DNA from: Antedon mediterranea
Taxonomy: Eukaryota; Echinodermata; Crinoidea; Comatulida; Antedonidae
Reading direction: 5' to 3'
DNA length: 64,000 nucleotides
Assembly: GCF_964355755.1 (NCBI RefSeq)
Contig: NC_092677.1
Coordinates: 20,928,101-20,992,100, forward strand
Part shown: one piece after another, positions 21,619-35,376 of the stretch
How positions within the stretch are numbered: the first letter of the stretch is position 1
Layout of the letters: every line of letters begins with the position of its first letter
Position numbers and translations under genes: made by a program
The notes under the pieces: model-generated
The model's database searches: none
The model's input: only the letters and a program-made list of their open reading frames with translations
What the model was told of the DNA's origin: nothing

Positions 21619-24140
21619 CACCAAAGTGCTCAGAATACCTTCAAATCGTGTTTTGAGACGTTTTAGACCATTTTGTGATTTTGGAAAAACTTGTTAACAT
21701 AAAAACACCAAAGTGCTCAGAATACCTTCAAATCGCATTTGGAGACGTTTTAGACCATTTTGTGATTTTCGAAAAAACTTGTTAACATAAAAACACCAAA
21801 GTGCTCAGAAAAGCTTCAAATCGCAATTGGAGACGTTTTAAACCATTTTGTTCATTTCGATGAAACTTGGTTACACAAAAACATCAAATTGCACAAAATG
21901 GCTTAATTATGGTATGGGAAAACGTTTTAGACCATTTTGAACATTTCGAGAAAACTTTTTCACACAAAACTTCAAAGTGTACAGAATAGCTTCAAATCGC
22001 ATTAGAAACCGTTTTAGACCATTTTGAGCATTTCGAAAAAAACTTTTTCACACAAAACATCAAAGTTTACAAAATAGCTTCAAATCGCATTTGGAGACGT
22101 TTTAGACCATTTTGTGATTTTCGAAAAAACTTGTTAACATAAAAACACCAAAGTGCTCAGAATACCTTCAAATCGCATTTTGAGACGTTTTAGACCATTT
22201 TGTGATTTTCGAAAAAACTTGTTAACATAAAAATACCAAAGTGCTCAGAATACCTTCAAATCGTGTTTTGAGACGTTTTAGACCATTTTGTGATTTTCGA
22301 AAAAACTTGTTAACATAAAAACACCAAAGTGCTCAGAATACCTTCAAATCGCATTTGGAGACGTTTTAGACCATTTTGTGATTTTCGAAAAAACTTGTTA
22401 ACATAAAAACACCAAAGTGCTCAGAAAAGCTTCAAATCGCATTTGGAGACGTTTTAAACCATTTTGTTCATTTCGATGAAACTTGGTTACACAAAAACAT
22501 CAAAGAGCACAAAAGTATTTAAAAACGTTTTAGACCATTTTGAGCATTCCGACAAAACTTTTTCACACAAAACATCAAAGTGTACAGAATAGCTTTAAAT
22601 CGCATTTGGAGACGTTTTAGACCATTTTGTAGTTTTCGAAAAAACTTGTTAACATAAAAACACAAAAGAGCTTCAAATCGCATTTGGAGACGTTTTAGAC
22701 CCTTTTGTGCATTTCGATGAAACTTGGTTACACAAAAACATCAAAGTGCTTAAAATCACATTAGAAACCGTTTTAGACCATTTTGAGCATTTCGTTAAAA
22801 CTTTTCACACAAAAACATCAAAGTCCACAAAATAGCTTAATATCGTATTCAAAAACGTTTTAGACCATTTTGAGCATTTCGAAAAAACTTTTTCACACAA
22901 AACATCAAAGTTTACAAAATAGCTTCAAATCGCATTTGGAGACGTTTTAGACCATTTTGTGATTTTCGAAAAAACTTGTTAACATAAAAACACCAAAGTG
23001 CTCAGAATACCTTCAAATCGTATTTTGAGACGTTTTAGACAATTTTGTGATTTTCGAAAAAACTTGTTAACATAAAAACACCAAAGTGCTTAGAAAAGCT
23101 TCAAATCGCATTTGGAGACGTTTTAGACCATTTTGTGATTTTCGAAAAAACTTGTTAACATAAAAACACCAAAGTGCTCAGAATACCTTCAAATCGTATT
23201 TTGAGACGTTTTAGACAATTTTGTGATTTTCGAAAAAACTTGTTAACATAAAAACACCAAAGTGCTTAGAAAAGCTTCAAATCGCATTTGGAGACGTTTT
23301 AGACCATTTTGTGCATTTCGATGAAACTTGGTTACACAAAAACATCAAAGTGCTTAAAATCACATTTTGAGCATTTCGTTAAAACTTTTCACACAAAAAC
23401 ATCAAAGAGCAAAAAATAGCTTAATATCGTATTTAAAAACGTTTTAGACCATTTTGAGCATTTCGACAAAACTTTTTCACACAAAACATCAAAGTGTACA
23501 AAATAGCTTCAAATCGCATTTGGAGACGTTTTAGACAATTTTGTGATTTTCGAAAAAACTTGTTTACATAAAAACACCAAAGTGCTAAGAATAGCTTCCA
23601 ATCGCATTTGGAGACGTTTTAGACCCTTTTGTGCATTTCGATGAAACTTGGTTACACAAAAACATCAAAGTGCTTAAAATCACATTAGAAACCGTTTTAG
23701 AACATTTTGAGCATTTCGTTAAAATTTTTCACAGAAAAACATCAAAGAGCAAAAAATAGCTTAATATCGTATTTAAAAACGTTTTAGACCATTTTGAGCA
23801 TTTCGACAAAACTTTTTCACACAAAACAACAAAGTGTACAGAATAGCTTCAAATCGCATTTGGAGACGTTTTAACCCATTTTGAGCATTTCGATAAAATT
23901 TTACACACAAAAACATCAAAGTGCACAAAATAGCTTAATATGGTATTTAAAAACGTTTTAGACCATTTTGAGCATTTCAACAAAACTTTTTCTCACAAAA
24001 CATCAAAGTGTACAGAATAGCTTCAAATCGCATTTGGAGACGTTTTAGACCATTTTGTGCATTTCGATGAAACTTGGTTACACAAAAACATCAAAGTGCT
24101 TAAAATCACATTTTGAGCATTTCGTTAAAACTCTTCACAC
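21619..24140 (+). repeat. Mosaic stretch with K' monomer and E-like runs
   Basis: It contains E-like runs at 21619-21830 and 22070-22440, K' with tatggg at 21913, N near 22506, J, and then 1811-type monomers from about 23400. K' here has an extra t (ttaattatgg) absent from the five other K' copies, and gaaaaaaactttttc near 22030 has an extra a. The 21.6-22.85 kb part matches 27.4-28.56 kb at about 5767 bp. Confidence 0.82.
22995..23346 (+). repeat. 176-bp dimer duplication inside the mosaic
   Basis: The monomer pair beginning aaagtgctcagaatacc (22995) with cgtattttgag, then aaagtgcttagaaaagc, is repeated at 23171. That is exactly 176 bp, two 88-bp monomers. The same duplicated pair exists at 37243 and 37419, 14248 bp away. 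The small duplication was therefore present before the larger block was copied. Confidence 0.85.
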
Positions 24141-25629
24141 AAAAACATCAAAGTCCACAAAATAGCTTAATATCGTATTTAAAAACGTTTTAGACCATTT
24201 TGAGCATTTCGAAAAAACTTTTCCACACAAAACATCAAAGTTTACAAAATAGCTTCAAATCGCATTTGGAGACGTTTTAGACCATTTTGTGATTTTCGAA
24301 AAAACTTGTTAACATAAAAACACCAAAGTGCTCAGAATACCTTCAAATCGCATTTGGAGACGTTTTAGACCCTTTTGTGCATTTCGATGAAACTTGGTTA
24401 CACAAAAACATCAAAGTGCTTAAAATCACATTAGAAACCGTTTTAGACCATTTTGAGCATTTCGTTAAAATTTTTCACAGAAAAACATCAAAGAGCAAAA
24501 AATAGCTTAATATCGTATTTAAAAACGTTTTAGACCATTTTGAGCATTTCGAAAAAACTTTTTCACACAAAACATCAAAGTGTACAGAATAGCTTCAAAT
24601 CGCATTTGGAGACGTTTTAACCCATTTTGAGCATTTCGATAAAATTTTACACACAAAAACATCAAAGTGCACAAAATAGCTTAATATGGTATTTAAAAAC
24701 GTTTTAGACCATTTTGAGCATTTCAACAAAACTTTTTCTCGCAAAACATCAAAGTGTACAGAATAGCTTCAAATCGCATTTGGAGACGTTTTAGACCATT
24801 TTGTGCATTTCGATGAAACTTGGTTACACAAAAACATCAAAGTGCTTAAAATCACATTTTGAGCATTTCGTTAAAACTTTTCACACAAAAACATCAAAGT
24901 CCACAAAATAGCTTAATATCGTATTTAAAAACGTTTTAGACCATTTTGAGCATTTCGAAAAAACTTTTCCACACAAAACATCAAAGTTTACAAAATAGCT
25001 TCAAATCGCATTTGGAGACGTTTTAGACCATTTTGTGATTTTCGAAAAAACTTGTTAACATAAAAACACCAAAGTGCTCAGAATACCTTCAAATCGTGTT
25101 TTGAGACGTTTTAGACCATTTTGTAATTTTCGAAAAAACTTGTTAACATAAAAACACCAAAGTGCTCAGAATACCTTCACATCGCATTTTGAGACGTTTT
25201 AGACCATTTTGTGATTTTCGAAAAAACTTGTTAACATAAAAACACCAAAGTGCTTAGAAAAGCTTGAAATCGCATTTGGAGACGTTTTAGACCATTTTGT
25301 GCATTTCGATGAAACTTGGTTAAAGTGCTTAAAATCACATTTTGAGCATTTCGTTAAAACTTTTCACACAAAAACATCAAAGAGTAAAAAATAGCTTAAT
25401 ATCGTATTTAAAAACGTTTTAGACCATTTTGAGCATTTCGACAAAATTTTTTCACACAAAACATCAAAGTGTACAGAATAGCTTTAAATCGCATTTGGAG
25501 ACGTTTTAGACCATTTTGTTCATTTCGATGAAACAAAAACACAAAAACATCAAATTGCACAAAATGGCTTAATATGATATGGGAAAACGTTTTAGACCAT
25601 TTTGAACATTTCGTTAAAAGTTTTCACAA
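24141..25629 (+). repeat. 1489-bp tandem duplication, copy 1
   Basis: The unit starts in the catcaaagtccac end/start region and holds D-E-F'-J-G-L-A-B-C-D-E, then E-like, C, G, a gtgtacagaatagcttt monomer, and K. The 13-bp deletion join ggttaaagtgc at 25318 recurs at 26807, and K at 25578 recurs at 27067, both 1489 bp on. One difference seen: catttcgaaaaaac near 24549 against catttcgacaaaac near 26038. Confidence 0.9.
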
Positions 25630-27118
25630 AAAAACATCAAAGTCCACAAAATAGCTTAATATCGTATTTAAAAACGTTTTAGACCATTTTGAGCATTTCG
25701 AAAAAACTTTTCCACACAAAACATCAAAGTTTACAAAATAGCTTCAAATCGCATTTGGAGACGTTTTAGACCATTTTGTGATTTTCGAAAAAACTTGTTA
25801 ACATAAAAACACCAAAGTGCTCAGAATACCTTCAAATCGCATTTGGAGACGTTTTAGACCCTTTTGTGCATTTCGATGAAACTTGGTTACACAAAAACAT
25901 CAAAGTGCTTAAAATCACATTAGAAACCGTTTTAGACCATTTTGAGCATTTCGTTAAAATTTTTCACAGAAAAACATCAAAGAGCAAAAAATAGCTTAAT
26001 ATCGTATTTAAAAACGTTTTAGACCATTTTGAGCATTTCGACAAAACTTTTTCACACAAAACATCAAAGTGTACAGAATAGCTTCAAATCGCATTTGGAG
26101 ACGTTTTAACCCATTTTGAGCATTTCGATAAAATTTTACACACAAAAACATCAAAGTGCACAAAATAGCTTAATATGGTATTTAAAAACGTTTTAGACCA
26201 TTTTGAGCATTTCAACAAAACTTTTTCTCGCAAAACATCAAAGTGTACAGAATAGCTTCAAATCGCATTTGGAGACGTTTTAGACCATTTTGTGCATTTC
26301 GATGAAACTTGGTTACACAAAAACATCAAAGTGCTTAAAATCACATTTTGAGCATTTCGTTAAAACTTTTCACACAAAAACATCAAAGTCCACAAAATAG
26401 CTTAATATCGTATTTAAAAACGTTTTAGACCATTTTGAGCATTTCGAAAAAACTTTTCCACACAAAACATCAAAGTTTACAAAATAGCTTCAAATCGCAT
26501 TTGGAGACGTTTTAGACCATTTTGTGATTTTCGAAAAAACTTGTTAACATAAAAACACCAAAGTGCTCAGAATACCTTCAAATCGTGTTTTGAGACGTTT
26601 TAGACCATTTTGTAATTTTCGAAAAAACTTGTTAACATAAAAACACCAAAGTGCTCAGAATACCTTCACATCGCATTTTGAGACGTTTTAGACCATTTTG
26701 TGATTTTCGAAAAAACTTGTTAACATAAAAACACCAAAGTGCTTAGAAAAGCTTGAAATCGCATTTGGAGACGTTTTAGACCATTTTGTGCATTTCGATG
26801 AAACTTGGTTAAAGTGCTTAAAATCACATTTTGAGCATTTCGTTAAAACTTTTCACACAAAAACATCAAAGAGTAAAAAATAGCTTAATATCGTATTTAA
26901 AAACGTTTTAGACCATTTTGAGCATTTCGACAAAATTTTTTCACACAAAACATCAAAGTGTACAGAATAGCTTTAAATCGCATTTGGAGACGTTTTAGAC
27001 CATTTTGTTCATTTCGATGAAACAAAAACACAAAAACATCAAATTGCACAAAATGGCTTAATATGATATGGGAAAACGTTTTAGACCATTTTGAACATTT
27101 CGTTAAAAGTTTTCACAA
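25630..27118 (+). repeat. 1489-bp tandem duplication, copy 2
   Basis: Nearly identical to copy 1. Matching continues past the unit to about 27200, where cttttccacac (25712) meets ctttttcacac (27201). The homologous block at 38.4-39.9 kb has only a single copy of this unit, so the duplication is private to this place or was lost from the others. Confidence 0.9.
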
Positions 27119-28679
27119 AAAAACATCAAAGTCCACAAAATAGCTTAATATCGTATTTAAAAACGTTTTAGACCATTTTGAGCATTTCGAAAAAACTTTT
27201 TCACACAAAACATCAAAGTTTACAAAATAGCTTCAAATCGCATTTGGAGACGTTTTAGACCATTTTGTGATTTTCGAAAAAACTTGTTAACATAAAAACA
27301 CCAAAGTGCTCAGAATGCCTTCAAATCGCATTTTGAGACGCTTTAGACCATTTTGTGATTTTCGAAAAAACTTGTTAACATAAAAACACCAAAGTGCTCA
27401 GAATACCTTCAAATCGTGTTTTGAGACGTTTTAGACCATTTTGTGATTTTGGAAAAACTTGTTAACATAAAAACACCAAAGTGCTCAGAATACCTTCAAA
27501 TCGCATTTGGAGACGTTTTAGACCATTTTGTGATTTTCGAAAAAACTTGTTAACATAAAAACACCAAAGTGCTCAGAAAAGCTTCAAATCGCAATTGGAG
27601 ACGTTTTAAACCATTTTGTTCATTTCGATGAAACTTGGTTACACAAAAACATCAAATTGCACAAAATGGCTTAATATGGTATGGGAAAACGTTTTAGACC
27701 ATTTTGAACATTTCGAGAAAACTTTTTCACACAAAACTTCAAAGTGTACAGAATAGCTTCAAATCGCATTAGAAACCGTTTTAGACCATTTTGAGCATTT
27801 CGAAAAAACTTTTTCACACAAAACATCAAAGTTTACAAAATAGCTTCAAATCGCATTTGGAGACGTTTTAGACCATTTTGTGATTTTCGAAAAAACTTGT
27901 TAACATAAAAACACCAAAGTGCTCAGAATACCTTCAAATCGCATTTTGAGACGTTTTAGACCATTTTGTGATTTTCGAAAAAACTTGTTAACATAAAAAT
28001 ACCAAAGTGCTCTGAATACCTTCAAATCGTGTTTTGAGACGTTTTAGACCATTTTGTGATTTTCGAAAAAACTTGTTAACATAAAAACACCAAAGTGCTC
28101 AGAATACCTTCAAATCGCATTTGGAGACGTTTTAGACCATTTTGTGATTTTCGAAAAAACTTGTTAACATAAAAACACCAAAGTGCTCAGAAAAGCTTCA
28201 AATCGCATTTGGAGACGTTTTAAACCATTTTGTTCATTTCGATGAAACTTGGTTACACAAAAACATCAAAGAGCACAAACGTATTTAAAAACGTTTTAGA
28301 CCATTTTGAGCATTCCGACAAAACTTTTTCACACAAAACATCAAATTGTACAGAATAGCTTTAAATCGCATTTGGAGACGTTTTAGACCATTTTGTAGTT
28401 TTCGAAAAAACTTGTTAACATAAAAACACAAAAGAGCTTCAAATCGCATTTGGAGACGTTTTAGACCCTTTTGTGCATTTCGATGAAACTTGGTTACACA
28501 AAAACATCAAAGTGCTTAAAATCACATTAGAAACCGTTTTAGACCATTTTGAGCATTTCGTTAAAACTTTTCACACAAAAACATCAAAGTGTACAGAATA
28601 GCTTTAAATCGCATTTGGAGACGTTTTAGACCATTTTGTAGTTTTCGAAAAAACTTGTTAACATAAAAACACAAAAGAG
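27119..28679 (+). repeat. K'-containing block between duplications
   Basis: It contains D-E, E-like runs, K' (tatggg at 27680), N near 28270, and J. It matches 39.88-41.3 kb at an offset of 12759 bp. From about 28584 to 28690 the order differs from that block: a gtgtacagaatagcttt monomer and a short gagcttc monomer replace the D monomer expected there. Private changes include gaatgcctt near 27314 and gacgctttag near 27340. Confidence 0.82.
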
Positions 28680-31600
28680 CTTCAAATCGCATTTGGAGAC
28701 GTTTTAGACCATTTTGTGATTTTCGAAAAAACTTGTTAACATAAAAACACCAAAGTGCTCAGAATACCTTCAAATCGCATTTTGAGACGTTTTAGACCAT
28801 TTTGTGATTTTCGAAAAAACCACATAAAAACACCAAAGTGCTCAGAATACCTTCAAATCGCATTTGGAGACGTTTTAGACCATTTTGTGATTTTGGAAAA
28901 AACTTGTTAACATAAAAACACCAAAGTGCTCAGAATACCTTCAAATCGTATTTTGAGACGTTTTAGACAATTTTGTGATTTTCGAAAAAACTTGTTAACA
29001 TAAAAACACCAAAGTGCTTAGAAAAGCTTCAAATCGCATTTGGAGACGTTTTAGACCATTTTGTGCATTTCGATGAAACTTTGTTACACAAAAACATCAA
29101 AGTGTACAGAATAGCTTCAAATCGCATTAGAAACCGTTTTAGACCATTTTGAGCATTTCGAAAAAACTTTTTCACACAAAACATCAAAGTGTACAAAATA
29201 GCTTCAAATCGCATTTGGAGACGTTTTAGACAATTTTGTGATTTTCGAAAAAACTTGTTTACATAAAAACACCAAAGTGCTAAGAATAGCTTCCAATCGC
29301 ATTTGGAGACGTTTTAGACCCTTTTGTGCATTTCGATGAAACTTGGTTACACAAAAACATCAAAGTGCTTAAAATCACATTAGAAACCGTTTTAGACCAT
29401 TTTGAGCATTTCGTTAAAATTTTTCACAGAAAAACATCAAAGAGCAAAAAATAGCTTAATATCGTATTTAAAAACGTTTTAGACCATTTTGAGCATTTCG
29501 ACAAAACTTTTTCACACAAAACATCAAAGTGTACAGAATAGCTTAATATCGCATTTGGAGACGTTTTAACCCATTTTGAGCATTTCGATAAAATTTTACA
29601 CACAAAAACATCAAAGTGCACAAAATAGCTTAATATGGTATTTAAAAACGTTTTAGAACATTTTGAGCATTTCAACAAAACTTTTTCTCACAAAACATCA
29701 AAGTGTACAGAATAGCTTCAAATCGCATTTGGAGACGTTTTAGACCATTTTGTGCATTTCGATGAAACTTGGTTACACAAAAACATCAAAGTGCTTAAAA
29801 TCACATTTTGAGCATTTCGTTAAAACTTTTCACACAAAAACATCAAAGAGTAAAAAATAGCTTAATATCGTATTTAAAAACGTTTTAGACCATTTTGAGC
29901 ATTTCGACAAAATTTTTTCACACAAAACATCAAAGTGTACAGAATAGCTTTAAATCGCATTTGGAGACGTTTTAGACCATTTTGTTAATTTCGATGAAAC
30001 AAAAACACAAAAACATCAAATTGCACAAAATGGCTTAATATGATATGGGAAAACGTTTTAGACCATTTTGAACATTTCGTTAAAAGTTTTCACACAAAAA
30101 CATCAAAGTCCACAAAATAGCTTAATATCGTATTTAAAAACGTTTTAGACCATTTTGAGCATTTCGAAAAAACTTTTTCACACAAAACATCAAAGTTTAC
30201 AAAATAGCTTCAAATCGCATTTGGAGACGTTTTAGACCATTTTGTGATTTTCGAAAAAACTTGTTAACATAAAAACACCAAAGTGCTCAGAATACCTTCA
30301 AATCGCATTTTGAGACGTTTTAGACCATTTTGTGATTTTCGAAAAAACTTGTTAACATAAAAACACCAAAGTGCTCAGAATACCTTCAAATCGTGTTTTG
30401 AGACGTTTTAGACCATTTTGTGATTTTCGAAAAAACTTGTTAACATAAAAACACCAAAGTGCTCAGAATACCTTCAAATCGCATTTTGAGACGTTTTAGA
30501 CCATTTTTTGATTTTCGAAAAAACTTGTTAACATAAAAACACCAAAGTGCTCAGAATACCTTCAAATCGTGTTTTGAGACGTTTTAGACCATTTTGTGAT
30601 TTTCGAAAAAACTTGTTAACATAAAAACACCAAAGTGCTTAGAAAAGCTTCAAATCGCATTTGGAGACGTTTTAGACCATTTTGTTCATTTCGATGAAAC
30701 TTGGTTACACAAAAACATCAAAGAGCACAAAAGATCTTAATATCGTATTTAAAAACATTTTAGACCATTTTGAGCATTTCGAAAAAACTTTTTCACACAA
30801 AACATCAAAGTGTACAAAATAGCTTCAAATCGCATTTTGAGACGTTTTAGACAATTTTGTGATTTTCGAAAAAACTTGTTTACATAAAAACACCAAAGTG
30901 CTTAGAAAAGCTTCAAATCGCATTTGGAGACGTTTTCAACCATTTTGTTCATTTCGATGAAACTTGGTTACACAAAAACATCAAAGAGCACAAAAGTATT
31001 TAAAAACGTTTTAGACCATTTTGAGCATTCCGTCAAAACTTTTTCACACAAAACATCAAAGTGTACAGAATAGCTTTAAATCGCATTTGGAGACGTTTTA
31101 GACCATTTTGTAGTTTTCGAAAAAACTTGTTAACATAAAAACACAAAAGAGCTTCAAATCGCATTTGGAGACGTTTTAGACCCTTTTGTGCATTTCGATG
31201 AAACTTGGTTACACAAAAACATCAAAGTGCTTAAAATCACATTTTGAGCATTTCGTTAAAACTTTTCACACAAAAACATCAAAGAGTAAAAAATAGCTTA
31301 ATATCGTATTTAAAAACGTTTTAGACCATTTTGAGCATTTCGACAAAATTTTTTCACACAAAACATCAAAGTGTACAGAATAGCTTTAAATCGCATTTGG
31401 AGACGTTTTAGACCATTTTGTTAATTTCGATGAAACAAAAACACAAAAACATCAAATTGCACAAAATGGCTTAATATGATATGGGAAAACGTTTTAGACC
31501 ATTTTGAACATTTCGTTAAAAGTTTTCACACAAAAACATCAAAGTCCACAAAATAGCTTAATATCGTATTTAAAAACGTTTTAGACCATTTTGAGCATTT

Positions 31601-32224
31601 CAAAAAAACTTTTTCACACAAAACATCAAAGTTTACAAAATAGCTTCAAATCGCATTTGGAGACGTTTTAGACCATTTTGTGATTTTCGAAAAAACTTGT
31701 TAACATAAAAACACCAAAGTGCTCAGAAAAGCTTCAAATCGCATTTGGAGACGTTTTAAACCATTTTGTTCATTTCGATGAAACTTGGTTACACAAAAAC
31801 ATCAAAGAGCACAAAAGTATTTAAAAACGTTTTAGACCATTTTGAGCATTCCGACAAAACTTTTTCACACAAAACATCAAAGTGTACAGAATAGCTTTAA
31901 ATCGCATTTGGAGACGTTTTAGACCATTTTGTAGTTTTCGAAAAAACTTGTTAACATAAAAACACAAAAGAGCTTCAAATCGCATTTGGAGACGTTTTAG
32001 ACCCTTTTGTGCATTTCGATGAAACTTGGTTACACAAAAACATCAAAGTGCTTAAAATCACATTAGAAACCGTTTTAGACCATTTTGAGCATTTCGTTAA
32101 AACTTTTCACACAAAAACATCAAAGTCCACAAAATAGCTTAATATCGTATTCAAAAACGTTTTAGACCATTTTGAGCATTTCGAAAAAACTTTTTCACAC
32201 AAAACATCAAAGTTTACAAAATAG
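28680..32224 (+). repeat. 3545-bp higher-order repeat, copy 1
   Basis: The unit contains the 5-bp deletion monomer (28817), the block reading H-I-J-G-L-A-B-C-G, two K monomers at 30044 and 31480, an E-like run at about 30190-30650, N monomers, J, and D with gtattcaaaaacg. It matches 47492-51036 at 18812 bp in its left part. Private changes include aaaaacattttag near 30757 and gacgttttcaacc near 30936. Confidence 0.87.
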
Positions 32225-35200
32225 CTTCAAATCGCATTTGGAGACGTTTTAGACCATTTTGTGATTTTCGAAAAAACTTGTTAACATAAAAACACCAAAG
32301 TGCTCAGAATACCTTCAAATCGCATTTTGAGACGTTTTAGACCATTTTGTGATTTTCGAAAAAACAACATAAAAACACCAAAGTGCTCAGAATACCTTCA
32401 AATCGCATTTGGAGACGTTTTAGACCATTTTGTGATTTTGGAAAAAACTTGTTAACATAAAAACACCAAAGTGCTTAGAAAAGCTTCAAATCGCATTTGG
32501 AGACGTTTTAGACCATTTTGTGCATTTCGATGAAACTTTGTTACACAAAAACATCAAAGTGTACAGAATAGCTTCAAATCGCATTAGAAACCGTTTTAGA
32601 CCATTTTGAGCATTTCGAAAAAACTTTTTCACACAAAACATCAAAGTGTACAAAATAGCTTCAAATCGCATTTGGAGACGTTTTAGACAATTTTGTGATT
32701 TTCGAAAAAACTTGTTTACATAAAAACACCAAAGTGCTAAGAATAGCTTCCAATCGCATTTGGAGACGTTTTAGACCCTTTTGTGCATTTCGATGAAACT
32801 TGGTTACACAAAAACATCAAAGTGCTTAAAATCACATTAGAAACCGTTTTAGACCATTTTGAGCATTTCGTTAAAATTTTTCACAGAAAAACATCAAAGA
32901 GCAAAAAATAGCTTAATATCGTATTTAAAAACGTTTTAGACCATTTTGAGCATTTCGACAAAACTTTTTCACACAAAACATCAAAGTGTACAGAATAGCT
33001 TAATATCGCATTTGGAGACGTTTTAACCCATTTTGAGCATTTCGATAAAATTTTACACACAAAAACATCAAAGTGCACAAAATAGCTTAATATGGTATTT
33101 AAAAACGTTTTAGAACATTTTGAGCATTTCAACAAAACTTTTTCTCACAAAACGTCAAAGTGTACAGAATAGCTTCAAATCGCATTTGGAGACGTTTTAG
33201 ACCATTTTGTGCATTTCGATGAAACTTGGTTACACAAAAACATCAAAGTGCTTAAAATCACATTTTGAGCATTTCGTTAAAACTTTTCACACAAAAACAT
33301 CAAAGAGTAAAAAATAGCTTAATATCGTATTTAAAAACGTTTTAGACCATTTTGAGCATTTCGACAAAATTTTTTCACACAAAACATCAAAGTGTACAGA
33401 ATAGCTTTAAATCGCATTTGGAGACGTTTTAGACCATTTTGTTAATTTCGATGAAACAAAAACACAAAAACATCAAATTGCACAAAATGGCTTAATATGA
33501 TATGGGAAAACGTTTTAGACCATTTTGAACATTTCGTTAAAAGTTTTCACACAAAAACATCAAAGTCCACAAAATAGCTTAATATCGTATTTAAAAACGT
33601 TTTAGACCATTTTGAGCATTTCGAAAAAACTTTTTCACACAAAACATCAAAGTTTACAAAATAGCTTCAAATCGCATTTGGAGACGTTTTAGACCATTTT
33701 GTGATTTTCGAAAAAACTTGTTAACATAAAAACACCAAAGTGCTCAGAATACCTTCAAATCGCATTTTGAGACGTTTTAGACCATTTTGTGATTTTCGAA
33801 AAAACTTGTTAACATAAAAACACCAAAGTGCTCAGAATACCTTCAAATCGTGTTTTGAGACGTTTTAGACCATTTTGTGATTTTCGAAAAAACTTGTTAA
33901 CATAAAAACACCAAAGTGCTCAGAATACCTTCAAATCGCATTTTGAGACGTTTTAGACCATTTTTTGATTTTCGAAAAAACTTGTTAACATAAAAACACC
34001 AAAGTGCTCAGAATACCTTCAAATCGTGTTTTGAGACGTTTTAGACCATTTTGTGATTTTCGAAAAAACTTGTTAACATAAAAACACCAAAGTGCTTAGA
34101 AAAGCTTCAAATCGCATTTGGAGACGTTTTAGACCATTTTGTTCATTTCGATGAAACTTGGTTACACAAAAACATCAAAGAGCACAAAAGATCTTAATAT
34201 CGTATTTAAAAACGTTTTAGACCATTTTGAGCATTTCGAAAAAACTTTTTCACACAAAACATCAAAGTGTACAAAATAGCTTCAAATCGCATTTTGAGAC
34301 GTTTTAGACAATTTTGTGATTTTCGAAAAAACTTGTTTACATAAAAACACCAAAGTGCTTAGAAAAGCTTCAAATCGCATTTGGAGACGTTTTAAACCAT
34401 TTTGTTCATTTCGATGAAACTTGGTTACACACAAACATCAAAGAGCACAAAAGTATTTAAAAACGTTTTAGACCATTTTGAGCATTCCGTCAAAACTTTT
34501 TCACACAAAACATCAAAGTGTACAGAATAGCTTTAAATCGCATTTGGAGACGTTTTAGACCATTTTGTAGTTTTCGAAAAAACTTGTTAACATAAAAACA
34601 CAAAAGAGCTTCAAATCGCATTTGGAGACGTTTTAGATCCTTTTGTGCATTTCGATGAAACTTGTTTACACAAAAACATCAAAGTGCTTAAAATCACATT
34701 TTGAGCATTTCGTTAAAACTTTTCACACAAAAACATCAAAGAGTAAAAAATAGCTTAATATCGTATTTAAAAACGTTTTAGACCATTTTGAGCATTTCGA
34801 CAAAATTTTTTCACACAAAACATCAAAGTGTACAGAATAGCTTTAAATCGCATTTGGAGACGTTTTAGACCATTTTGTTAATTTCGATGAAACAAAAACA
34901 CAAAAACATCAAATTGCACAAAATGGCTTAATATGATATGGGAAAACGTTTTAGACCATTTTGAACATTTCGTTAAAAGTTTTCACACAAAAACATCAAA
35001 GTCCACAAAATAGCTTAATATCGTATTTAAAAACGTTTTAGACCATTTTGAGCATTTCGAAAAAACTTTTTCACACAAAACATCAAAGTTTACAAAATAG
35101 CTTCAAATCGCATTTGGAGACGTTTTAGACCATTTTGTGATTTTCGAAAAAACTTGTTAACATAAAAACACCAAAGTGCTCAGAAAAGCTTCAAATCGTA

Positions 35201-35376
35201 TTTGGAGACGTTTTAAACCATTTTGTTCATTTCGATGAAACTTGGTTACACAAAAACATCAAAGAGCACAAAAGTATTTAAAACCGTTTTAGACCATTTT
35301 GAGCATTCCGACAAAACTTTTTCACACAAAACATCAAAGTGTACAGAATAGCTTTAAATCGCATTTGGAGACGTTT
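32225..35376 (+). repeat. 3545-bp higher-order repeat, copy 2, one monomer short
   Basis: It lacks one 88-bp E-like monomer (the cgtattttgag one present at 28928-29015), so the offset falls from 3545 to 3457 bp for the rest: K at 30044/33501 and 31480/34937. It matches copy 1 to about 31920/35377, where gttttagacc gives way to gttttaaccc. Private changes include aaaacgtcaaag near 33152, cacacaaacatc near 34430 and gttttagatcc near 34635. Confidence 0.87.

Noticed and set aside
29029-29214. Repeated 61-codon minus-strand frames (also at 18374, 32486, 41797, 47841 and 51386)
   Set aside because: They lie wholly within satellite monomers, recur with each block copy, begin within a repeated cat and read as partial repeats of one another. 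No ribosome-binding or promoter context, no recognised domain and no independent conservation. Treated as chance frames.
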